A stretch of DNA of 39,973 nucleotides from an uncultured Lewinella sp. (GTDB lineage Bacteria; Bacteroidota; Bacteroidia; Chitinophagales; Saprospiraceae). The notes under the pieces were generated by a model. That model saw only the letters and a list, made by a program, of their open reading frames with translations. It had not been told where the DNA came from and did not search any database. The stretch lies in NCBI GenBank assembly GCA_913057785.1, contig CAJXPD010000069.1, forward strand, positions 1 through 39,973, in the 5' to 3' direction. Of this stretch, positions 17,011 through 24,524 are shown one piece after another (position 1 is the stretch's first letter; the number at the start of each line of letters is the position of its first letter). The position numbers were made by a program, and so were the translations under genes.

Positions 17011-18174
17011 ATGAGGCAGAATATTCGTTCGCACTATATTGGTGATATTGAGATACTTCGGGCTTTTGCTATTTTGTTGGTTGTATTTCACCATGCAAGT
17101 AAAGCAGGGTATTTCTTAGGGATTCCTTTTACCAAAGAGTTTTTCCATTACTTTGGAGGAGGTAAAGGAGTCGATCTGTTCTTCGTTATTTCGGGCTTTG
17201 TGATTGCTAGGAGTCTATTACCGAAACTGCAAGGTGCGGTGGATAGAAGTGCATTTTTGAGGCAGGCAATTACCTTTTGGATCCGGCGTTTCTGGCGATT
17301 GGCTCCATCCGCGTGGCTATGGCTACTCATTCCTGTATTCCTGGCTTTTTTTTTCAATGCATCGGGAACGTTCGGAACTTTAAAAGGGAACTTTGCTGGT
17401 ATGGCAGCAGGTATACTGAATGTGTACAATTTCTACTTTGTTTCAATATTTGGCGATCCAGTTTACGGTAATACAAATTTTGTGCACTGGACACTCTCGC
17501 TTGAGGCACAGTTCTACTTTATTTTGCCTTTCGTCATATACTTTTCTCGAAATAGGCTAGAAGCCTTACTGCTTATCTTGGTAATTCTCCAGCTTCTTAT
17601 ATTTCGAAACAAATGGATGCTGATTGCTCGGATGGACGGCTTCTTTCTCGGCGTTCTCATTGCTTACTGGAAACAAAATAGCCTAGGCTTTTCTCTGCTG
17701 GAGCCTAAGATTCTGAACAGTGCTTGGGCAAGAGGATTCTTTTCTTGTCTTTTGATTTTTGCTTTGTTGGTGGTAAGTGGAAAACTCAAGATCTTACCAC
17801 AGCCCTACAAAGTGAGCATGGCTGCCTTGGTGAGTGGCATAGCTGTTATTGTAGCCAGTTTCGATAAAGGCTATATCATACGCAGTAAGTGGTTGAAGAA
17901 GGTGCTTGTATGGATTGGGGCAAGATCATATGGTATTTACTTAGTACATATTCCTATATTGCATTTGATGATCGAATGCTATATTAGACAGTTCCCCAAA
18001 TTCCAGCAGCATGACCAATGGGGTGTGCTTGTCGCACTCTTTGTGTTTTTATGGTTATTGCTAACTACTATTATCTCGGAACTTAATTTTCGCTTCATCG
18101 AAGAACCCTTTAGAAAGACAGGGCGTAGGATCGCTAAAAACTATTTCGAAACGCACAATCAAACGAAGGAATAA
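17011..18174 (+). CDS. OafA-type acyltransferase (acyltransferase family 3)
   Basis: A 387-residue integral membrane acyltransferase of about ten TM helices. Diagnostic motifs are IEILRAFAILLVVFHHASKA (conserved His pair near the N-terminus), GKGVDLFFVISGFVIARSL, and RRFWRLAPSAW followed by NFVHWTLSLEAQFYFILPF. The C-terminus has SYGIYLVHIPILHL and RFIEEPFRKTG. These proteins move acetyl or other acyl groups from CoA across the inner membrane onto sugars of O-antigen, capsule or exopolysaccharide. No SGNH domain is fused at the C-terminus, so it is the short form. Its stop overlaps the next start by one base (TAATG), so it is co-translated with the sulfotransferase gene. Confidence 0.92.
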   Translation: MRQNIRSHYIGDIEILRAFAILLVVFHHASKAGYFLGIPFTKEFFHYFGGGKGVDLFFVISGFVIARSLLPKLQGAVDRSAFLRQAITFWIRRFWRLAPSAWLWLLIPVFLAFFFNASGTFGTLKGNFAGMAAGILNVYNFYFVSIFGDPVYGNTNFVHWTLSLEAQFYFILPFVIYFSRNRLEALLLILVILQLLIFRNKWMLIARMDGFFLGVLIAYWKQNSLGFSLLEPKILNSAWARGFFSCLLIFALLVVSGKLKILPQPYKVSMAALVSGIAVIVASFDKGYIIRSKWLKKVLVWIGARSYGIYLVHIPILHLMIECYIRQFPKFQQHDQWGVLVALFVFLWLLLTTIISELNFRFIEEPFRKTGRRIAKNYFETHNQTKE

Positions 18175-18956
18175 TGTGGCTTAAAATACGGAATAAGATT
18201 ATCAAGCCTAACCCCTTGCCTTATCGCATAAGATTCAGTTATCACAAGTGTCTGACCCGTTATATGGATGCCATTTTCGATAAGAATGTGCATTTCCTGG
18301 GCAATCAAGTGGAGTTTGTTCAGCATGTAGTTCAGAATCGAAAAGCTCTTTTCATTTCTCTTAATAATGGGGCAGTTTACCCGGGGCGTAAAATTTTTGC
18401 CAATGCCAAGATGGTCCATTTAATTCGTCATCCCAAGGACCTAGTAATTTCTGGATATCATTACCACAAAAAGGGATCAGAAACCTGGAATAAGATGTCA
18501 TTGCCTAAGCCAAAATTTTATAAGTTTTCCTTGGAACTGGATCATGTGTTAAATGATGAGGAGAAAAAATTGCTTCACCCAGAAGTTACCTATCAAGAAT
18601 TGCTGCAAGGCTTACCCTTCGAAAAAGGGATGATGACTGAAATGGTATGGTTAAAGTACATCAAGACCTTCAGCCCACTGATTTACTATCAATCTTCACT
18701 ACTGCCGACTTATCGTTTTGAGGAGATTATGGAAGATCCAGTGGCAGGGGTGAGAAAGATTTGTCAACATTGGCAATTATCAGAGGAAGATGTAGCTTAC
18801 TATTGCGATCGTGCCGCCCACTATAATCGAAACCCCAGTTACCCAATTAGAAACAGTGCAGCGTACCAGTATAAAGATGTCTACACCAAGGAACTCAATC
18901 GTTTTTTTAAACAACAATTTAATGAGTTGGTGACCAGGTTGGATTACCCCGATTAA
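18174..18956 (+). CDS. Sulfotransferase with atypical 5'-phosphosulfate loop
   Basis: A 260-residue protein of the Sulfotransfer_1 type. The 3'-phosphate motif is clear: VHLIRHPKDLVISGYHYHK (81-99), the canonical R-x-P-x-D-x-x-x-S pattern followed by a tyrosine/histidine run. A later YRFEEIMEDPVAGVRKICQH (180-199) matches the family's YE-(D/E)L element. The N-terminal PAPS loop is FSYHKCLTRYMDAI (21-34), with the usual G-T/S after Lys replaced by C-L-T. The enzyme would transfer sulfate from PAPS to a hydroxyl or amino group of the glycan. It lies between the OafA-type acyltransferase and the MBOAT gene. Substrate position cannot be told. Confidence 0.8.
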   Translation: MWLKIRNKIIKPNPLPYRIRFSYHKCLTRYMDAIFDKNVHFLGNQVEFVQHVVQNRKALFISLNNGAVYPGRKIFANAKMVHLIRHPKDLVISGYHYHKKGSETWNKMSLPKPKFYKFSLELDHVLNDEEKKLLHPEVTYQELLQGLPFEKGMMTEMVWLKYIKTFSPLIYYQSSLLPTYRFEEIMEDPVAGVRKICQHWQLSEEDVAYYCDRAAHYNRNPSYPIRNSAAYQYKDVYTKELNRFFKQQFNELVTRLDYPD

Positions 18957-18964
18957 GCTCACCT

Positions 18965-20401
18965 ATGTTTTTTAATTCACTGGATTTTGCGTTGTTTTTG
19001 CCTGTTGTCTTTTTGCTGTATTGGTTTATTGGCCGCCGGCAACTCTATGTCCAAAACCTGTTCCTGGTACTAGCAAGTTATTTCTTCTATGCTTGCTGGG
19101 ACTGGCGTTTCTTGTCCCTTATTTTTTTGAGTACGCTTGTTGATTTCACAGCTGGTTTAGCTCTATCCAAACAAGATGAAAAATGGAAAAGGAGGACCTT
19201 GCTCTGGTGTAGTATTGTTTGTAATGTCGGTATTTTGGGGTTCTTTAAATATTACAACTTCTTTGTTCAAACCTTCACAGAGGTTTTCACGCTCTTCGGC
19301 TTAAGATTTCACTTGGCTACACTTAAGCTCATCTTGCCAGTAGGGATCAGTTTTTATACTTTTCAGACTCTGAGTTACACGATTGACATCTATCGAAAGC
19401 AGTTGAAGCCCACTCAGGATTTTATAGCATTTGCCGGATTTGTCAGTTTCTTTCCGCAATTAGTGGCCGGTCCGATCGAGCGAGCCACAAATCTACTTCC
19501 TCAGTTTTTAGCCGATCGCACTTTTAACTACGCTAAGGCGGTAGATGGAATGCGGCAGATACTATGGGGATTATTTAAAAAGGTGGTCGTCGCAGACAAT
19601 TGTGCGGAGGTAGTCAACCTTACTTTTAGCCATCCTGGTGATTACTCGGGAAGTACGCTACTGCTAGGAGCTGTATTTTTCGCCTTTCAGATCTATGGGG
19701 ACTTCTCGGGTTATTCAGATATTGCCATTGGTACGGCCAGATTATTCGGATTTGAACTAAAGCAGAATTTTTCCTTCCCCTATTTTTCAAGAGATATTGC
19801 AGAGTTTTGGCGGCGATGGCACATTTCCCTTTCGACCTGGTTTAGAGATTACTTATACATTCCTCTAGGAGGGAGCCGTGGATCCACCTTGAATAGAGTA
19901 AGAAATGTTTTTATCATATTTATAGTCAGCGGGTTTTGGCATGGAGCCAATTGGACCTTCCTAGCTTGGGGCGGACTTCATGCTCTTTGTTTTCTGCCCT
20001 TGCTGCTAAGGCACAAAAATCGAGTACACCTGGATGTAGTAGCTAAAGGAGGTGCTTTCCCTTCCCCTAAGGAGGCTTTGCAAATGCTGCTAACCTTTGG
20101 GATCGCCACTCTTGCTTGGGTTTTCTTCCGAGCGGAAAGTGTCCATCACGCTTTGGCGTATTTGTTCGGAATTTTTCAAAGGTCCTTATTTAGTATTCCT
20201 TCTCTCTCCCCATTACATGTTTGGGTAGGCGTTGTGGTCATGATTATTGTCGAATGGACTCATCGGGATCAGGAGCACGGACTACAATTAAATCACGCTA
20301 GGATAGGAAAGCCGTTGAGGTGGTTCGTTTATATCTTACTCCTTTTTTCCATCGCCTTTTTTATGGGGGATGCCAATCCTTTTATCTATTTTCAATTCTA
20401 G
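18965..20401 (+). CDS. MBOAT-family O-acyltransferase (AlgI/DltB type)
   Basis: A 478-residue multi-pass protein. Signature regions are ILPVGISFYTFQTLSYTIDI, FFPQLVAGPIERATNLLPQF, IYGDFSGYSDIAIG and FWRRWHISLSTWFRDYLYIP (with His at about 286). VSGFWHGANWTFLAWGGLHA carries the invariant catalytic His at about 326. Family members such as AlgI, PatA and DltB carry acyl groups across the inner membrane for O-acetylation of alginate, peptidoglycan or other polymers. The next gene supplies an SGNH-like periplasmic partner, which is the standard two-protein arrangement. It begins 8 bp after the sulfotransferase stop. The acyl group is probably acetyl, but that is inference. Confidence 0.95.
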   Translation: MFFNSLDFALFLPVVFLLYWFIGRRQLYVQNLFLVLASYFFYACWDWRFLSLIFLSTLVDFTAGLALSKQDEKWKRRTLLWCSIVCNVGILGFFKYYNFFVQTFTEVFTLFGLRFHLATLKLILPVGISFYTFQTLSYTIDIYRKQLKPTQDFIAFAGFVSFFPQLVAGPIERATNLLPQFLADRTFNYAKAVDGMRQILWGLFKKVVVADNCAEVVNLTFSHPGDYSGSTLLLGAVFFAFQIYGDFSGYSDIAIGTARLFGFELKQNFSFPYFSRDIAEFWRRWHISLSTWFRDYLYIPLGGSRGSTLNRVRNVFIIFIVSGFWHGANWTFLAWGGLHALCFLPLLLRHKNRVHLDVVAKGGAFPSPKEALQMLLTFGIATLAWVFFRAESVHHALAYLFGIFQRSLFSIPSLSPLHVWVGVVVMIIVEWTHRDQEHGLQLNHARIGKPLRWFVYILLLFSIAFFMGDANPFIYFQF

Positions 20402-20416
20402 AGTCTGTTGCCAATT

Positions 20417-21478
20417 ATGAAGCGGTTCCTAAAGAATAGTACACTCTTTTTCTTGATTTATTTAGGAGTTTCCCTAATTATTTCATGCTTCCTTCCCTAC
20501 CATTGGGGCAACCCGCGCTATAGTGTGAAGATCAAGCACCTGAAGCGTAATCAAGGCGATAAATACGATACCTACTTTTTTGGTTCAAGTAGGGTTTATC
20601 GGCATATAGACCCTAGTTTGTTTGATAGCCTAGTGAATGCTACCAAGGGACAGAATATCCATTCTTTCAATTTGGGCGCACCTGGGACGTTTCCTCCTCA
20701 ATCCTATTTTCTGTATGAGCAGTTTCTGGACTCGGAACTTTCTAAGGGGGTAAAATATTGCTTCTTGGAGTTAATGGATGTAGCTAATATTCCCGATCAT
20801 ATAATGCATGAGGAGAAAACAAATTATTGGCTGAATGGGAAGGATATGAGTTTTGTATTTCAATCTGTTATATCTGACAAAAACGAAAGCGCTGCACAGA
20901 AATTTACCCAGTTGTCAGTCTATTTTAAGTCCTATCTGGAAAGGGTGCTTCACCTAGGACATTTTAGTCGTCAATTGACAGAGACCAATTATTATGATCC
21001 GGAATATCTGGGGCCATCACAGAATGGGCATTTACCTTTAGAATATGAAATTGAGACTGCATCAAACCCAGCCTTACGCGAAGCCCTATTGGAGCGAAGG
21101 CAGGGATTGGAGAAGTTTCCGACGGCCTTGGAACAACGTAAAAAAAGAATGATCGCGGCCGAAAGCAAGACATTAAGCAATGAATACGATAGGATTCATC
21201 AACAAAGAATCCTAGAATTGATTCAGAAGTCACGTCGTAGCGGGATCCAATTAATCTTTATGTTTATAGCACCGAAACCAAACTCCGCCTATCGAAATGT
21301 AGTGGATCTAAAACCGCATCTTCCGGACGATCAGCTGATTGAAATAACTCCCTTGAAATATCCCGAGTTATTTACTATTGAAAACGCTTTTGATATTGGA
21401 CACTTTAATACGCAAGGAGTCCGATTATTTACAAGCTATTTGGCAGAAGAATTCAAAGAGATTAGAGATATTGATTAA
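20417..21478 (+). CDS. SGNH-like periplasmic O-acetyltransferase partner of MBOAT
   Basis: About 353 residues with one N-terminal TM segment (LFFLIYLGVSLIISCFL) and a periplasmic body. The catalytic Ser block is YFFGSSRVYRHIDPSLF (GSS at about 56-58, the equivalent of GDS), with an LGAPGTFPPQSY block further on. The C-terminal DIGHFNTQGVRLFTSYLAEE carries the D-x-x-H pair. This is the AlgJ/AlgX/PatB-like pattern in which the MBOAT protein hands an acyl group to an SGNH enzyme that puts it on the polymer. The long low-identity middle could bind the glycan. I chose ATG 20417; the frame also has a TTG at 20408. It is placed directly behind the MBOAT gene and 14 bp before the next sulfotransferase. 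Confidence 0.75.
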   Translation: MKRFLKNSTLFFLIYLGVSLIISCFLPYHWGNPRYSVKIKHLKRNQGDKYDTYFFGSSRVYRHIDPSLFDSLVNATKGQNIHSFNLGAPGTFPPQSYFLYEQFLDSELSKGVKYCFLELMDVANIPDHIMHEEKTNYWLNGKDMSFVFQSVISDKNESAAQKFTQLSVYFKSYLERVLHLGHFSRQLTETNYYDPEYLGPSQNGHLPLEYEIETASNPALREALLERRQGLEKFPTALEQRKKRMIAAESKTLSNEYDRIHQQRILELIQKSRRSGIQLIFMFIAPKPNSAYRNVVDLKPHLPDDQLIEITPLKYPELFTIENAFDIGHFNTQGVRLFTSYLAEEFKEIRDID

Positions 21479-21492
21479 TAATCTACTACGAA

Positions 21493-22377
21493 ATGGAATT
21501 AGATTTTATAGTAGCCGGTTACAGCAAGTGTGGAACAACCACCCTTTGCTCTATGTTAATGTCTCATCCCCAGCTATTTATTCCCCCTCGCTTTAAAGAA
21601 CCCCGCTTCTTTATCGATGAGGCGTATAAATTGAGATGGCAATGGTTCAGTAATTTATTTCATGAGGCCTCTGCTGATATGTTATTAGGAGAGGGCACGG
21701 TTGCATATTCTGAGTATGAATTTGCAGAGGACTGTTGTCAGAGAATAAAGAAGACTTTTCCTTCGATTAGGATTATGCTGATTGCTCGTGATCCGATCGA
21801 TCGCCTAGAGTCCTCTTTTCGTGAAATGCATAGTAGTGGTCCAGATTGGGCGGTAGAGTGCCCATTTGATATCAAAGACGCGCTGTTGGACCTTCCCAAT
21901 ATGCTCAACGATACTCAGTATTTTGAGATATTATCCATCTATCAACGCTATTTTCAAGCGGAACAGCTTCTTGTCCTTTTCCAGGAAGAGCTAAAAGCCA
22001 ACCCTCAGGACGTCTTAGAGCGCTGCTTTAATTTTCTGGGAGTTGACCCAAAACCGGTGATATTACTACAGGATAGACAATTGAATCAGGCGACCGACAA
22101 ATATTACGATACTGAAGCACTTAGAGCACTTCGAAATTTAAAATTACACCCCGAAGGAACCCCTCATCTCCGCGAAATCCCTACCTACCTGCAAAACCAA
22201 TTTTTACCACAGCTTAATTTGCGGAAACCCTTTCAAAAGAAAAAACTGCATTGGTCGAAGGAAGCTAAAGAACTGGTGATCAGAAAACTGGGAAGTGGGC
22301 CAGAGCGGTTCTTGCAGGCACAGGGTAAGGATCTACGCTTTTGGCCAAGATATCGGTCCTTTCTTAAGGGAGTTTAG
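21493..22377 (+). CDS. Sulfotransferase (heparan-sulfate-sulfotransferase-like)
   Basis: A 294-residue single-domain sulfotransferase. PAPS 5'-phosphosulfate loop: IVAGYSKCGTTTLCSML (6-22), an exact match to the KxGTT style. Downstream FKEPRFFID fits the KEP motif in which Lys-Glu-Pro helps acceptor binding in GlcNAc/heparan sulfotransferases. The 3'-phosphate motif is IARDPIDRLESSFREMH, with Arg99. It has no signal peptide or TM segment, unlike the Golgi enzymes, and would work in the cytosol on a lipid-linked glycan. It ends the plus-strand operon. Its last 14 bp overlap the 3' end of the convergent glycosyltransferase gene. Confidence 0.9.
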   Translation: MELDFIVAGYSKCGTTTLCSMLMSHPQLFIPPRFKEPRFFIDEAYKLRWQWFSNLFHEASADMLLGEGTVAYSEYEFAEDCCQRIKKTFPSIRIMLIARDPIDRLESSFREMHSSGPDWAVECPFDIKDALLDLPNMLNDTQYFEILSIYQRYFQAEQLLVLFQEELKANPQDVLERCFNFLGVDPKPVILLQDRQLNQATDKYYDTEALRALRNLKLHPEGTPHLREIPTYLQNQFLPQLNLRKPFQKKKLHWSKEAKELVIRKLGSGPERFLQAQGKDLRFWPRYRSFLKGV

Positions 22378-23611
22378 CCTCTACGGCGTCCATGAGTGCA
22401 TTGAACTGGGGGGTGATCGTGGCAATTGAGCAATATGACCTCAGGGTATTTGTGGCATTTTGAGCCATAAGATGATACTGGTCAGGACTGTTTTTGGCCA
22501 GATCGTAGCTTTCAGTAAAGAGCTGCCTGAGTGTAGAAGTCGGGCTGTTAGCCAGAAATGCGTTGTTGCGATTCAGGGGCCATTCATCACCCTGCGCAGA
22601 ACTAATGGCTGGTTTGCCAGCTGACATGAATTGCAGGAGGGAACTGCCTCCTCCTTTTGAATCGGAAGCCTTTACAATAAAGGTGGAAGATTGAATGAGT
22701 GCCTTGTATTGATCCTCGAATAAATGGCAAAAGATGACGATGACTCGACAATGAACAGATAGGTTGCGCAGTAATCGAAGAGCGGCCTTTTGGGTTTTGT
22801 ATTCGATAGGTCCGACCATTTTGACTATAAGTGTTGCATCTCGCACTTTTTCAAATGCCGTACAAAACTCGAGTATTAGACTCTTCCAGTTCTTATGCTG
22901 GCGTTTCGGGTTGACAATGGCCGTATAGACAATTCCAGTAAGTTCAATTTTCGTAGCAAAGAAACGATCTCGCCGCCTTCTTCCGATAAATTTCCGTAGG
23001 CCATAAATATCTGTTTTGTAATATAGGAAAGCACTAATTACGGACCTAACTCTACTGGCCAAAGGGATGGCGTAGCGAACACTTTCGGGGCGTAGGGAGG
23101 GTAAGTAGGTGTCGATGATATTGCCATTGGTCTCAATAGAATAGGAGGAAGTCGATCTATCAATGGGTTCCTTATCATGTAATTGCTCAAATTCGTCCCA
23201 AACTGGCGGTGGAATACATTCTACTAGCAAGCCTTGATGAGGTTTCTGTTGAAGCAGTTCCAAGGATGCCTGACCGAAGGTTACGCCAGCTAAAGAGGCT
23301 TGCATACCGCTGACGGAAATTGAGTGAGCATCCTCTGGATCAATTTGTGCGATAAACATTTTCGGACATTCCATCTTGCTATACGGACCATCCGGCGGGG
23401 AGAAAAAGATATATAAACAGTCTTGTTCTACATAGTCTAAAAATTTATGGATAGGCTTTATTTCCCGCTGGGCTTCTCTAACGACAACCACGGTTCCCCT
23501 TTGTTCTAGCAAAGGGAGAAAGTCTTTTAAATGGGCATATTGTTGAATTTCCTTGATGCCCACTGCATGCATCATTAGCTCGTCTCGCTTGGAGAAAACG
23601 ATGTAGATCAT
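22364..23611 (-). CDS. GT4-like paralogue with degenerate EX7E motif
   Basis: A 415-residue protein that aligns along its length with the 12421-13890 gene. Examples are GIVYTAIVNPKRQHKNWKSL against GVIYTSILNIFDNRKNYSDM, DATLIVK against DATLILK, and SYDLAKNSPDQYHLM against SYDMAKNRPEEYHEM. The position of the EX7E motif reads SDSKGGGSSLLQFMSAGKPA, so the two acids are Lys (about 319) and Gln (about 327). The N-terminal half is more divergent and about 75 residues shorter, mainly in the linker. Loss of both acids suggests weak or no retaining transferase activity; it may be a regulatory subunit, a glycan-binding partner, or a decaying duplicate. It overlaps the upstream plus-strand sulfotransferase by 14 bp, tail to tail. 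Confidence 0.75.
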   Translation of the reverse strand: MIYIVFSKRDELMMHAVGIKEIQQYAHLKDFLPLLEQRGTVVVVREAQREIKPIHKFLDYVEQDCLYIFFSPPDGPYSKMECPKMFIAQIDPEDAHSISVSGMQASLAGVTFGQASLELLQQKPHQGLLVECIPPPVWDEFEQLHDKEPIDRSTSSYSIETNGNIIDTYLPSLRPESVRYAIPLASRVRSVISAFLYYKTDIYGLRKFIGRRRRDRFFATKIELTGIVYTAIVNPKRQHKNWKSLILEFCTAFEKVRDATLIVKMVGPIEYKTQKAALRLLRNLSVHCRVIVIFCHLFEDQYKALIQSSTFIVKASDSKGGGSSLLQFMSAGKPAISSAQGDEWPLNRNNAFLANSPTSTLRQLFTESYDLAKNSPDQYHLMAQNATNTLRSYCSIATITPQFNALMDAVEAKLP

Positions 23612-23733
23612 GGGACTGGTTATACCATTTTATATGAATACTTTTTTGTCATTTCTGGCTTGTTGTACCTCTCTAAGATTCGAAAGTGTAATTCTTTCAT
23701 TCAGAACGTTTCTAGAAAATAGGTAGACAGCAC

Positions 23734-24414
23734 TTATTTATGTAGGACTCTGTTCCAAAAACGCTTTTTACCGGAGCTAAATGAATAGCCATAATTGACA
23801 ATGTCATACCGGTATAGATCATAGACATGTTTCCGGCTTGTTGCCGTGTAGTAGCTTGAGTAATGACTAGCACTTTTACGCTTATTGCTATGGTTTAAAC
23901 TTGCTCCTTCAACATCTGGCAATCCCATAGCCGTCAAAAATGGTCTAAGTTCTTTTTGAATGTCCTCTAGGCGGATGACTTTATCCACTAAAATATTGCC
24001 TTGTTCATCTTTGATATAATGTTCAATGGAATAGGCACCGTACTTGCGCCATCGCTGCCAGTCATCGCCACCGCCACCATTACCATTGGCGGAAATACTA
24101 TACAACCAAGGCGTGAAATCCATTTTGTTTTTAGGATTGCGCATGATATGCTCGTAAAGAGAAACCAGTCTCGCCCAAGGGTTGCGTACAAAAACGAATT
24201 TATTGTAGCTATTAAAATCCCAACCAAAGTTTTCAAATAGGGTTCTCGTTTCCTGGGGGGTGATATGAGGATAGAAAGGATTCTCTGCTGTTCGTTTTAG
24301 GTAGTTTAATACGGGCTGCACATCTGTATATGGATTCAGAAACTGCCGAACACTAGAGGAACCCGTTTTCGGGTTGGCAAAAAAAATAAATTTGTATCTA
24401 TGAGAAATCCGCAT
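23734..24414 (-). CDS. Sulfotransferase family 2 protein
   Basis: A 226-residue Sulfotransfer_2 family enzyme, the carbohydrate-sulfotransferase (HNK-1/chondroitin 4-O) type. PAPS loop: FFANPKTGSSSVRQFL (11-26). 3'-phosphate motif: FVFVRNPWARLVSLYEH, the canonical VRNP-x-x-RL pattern. A late RLEDIQKELRPFLTAMGLP matches the family's helper region. No signal anchor is present, so it is cytosolic. It is on the minus strand with the degenerate GT4 paralogue, 122 bp upstream of it, and diverges from the GT-C gene at 24525. This is the fifth sulfotransferase domain in about 10.5 kb. Target sugar is unknown. Confidence 0.9.
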   Translation of the reverse strand: MRISHRYKFIFFANPKTGSSSVRQFLNPYTDVQPVLNYLKRTAENPFYPHITPQETRTLFENFGWDFNSYNKFVFVRNPWARLVSLYEHIMRNPKNKMDFTPWLYSISANGNGGGGDDWQRWRKYGAYSIEHYIKDEQGNILVDKVIRLEDIQKELRPFLTAMGLPDVEGASLNHSNKRKSASHYSSYYTATSRKHVYDLYRYDIVNYGYSFSSGKKRFWNRVLHK

Positions 24415-24524
24415 CTTTTATTTGTAGTAGGGCGTAAAATCGCGTATTAGCTGCAAATATCCTAAGGATACCGATGCGAAATCTTTCGAAACTTTTCCCA
24501 TCTTAGTGTAAATTATCTCATATC

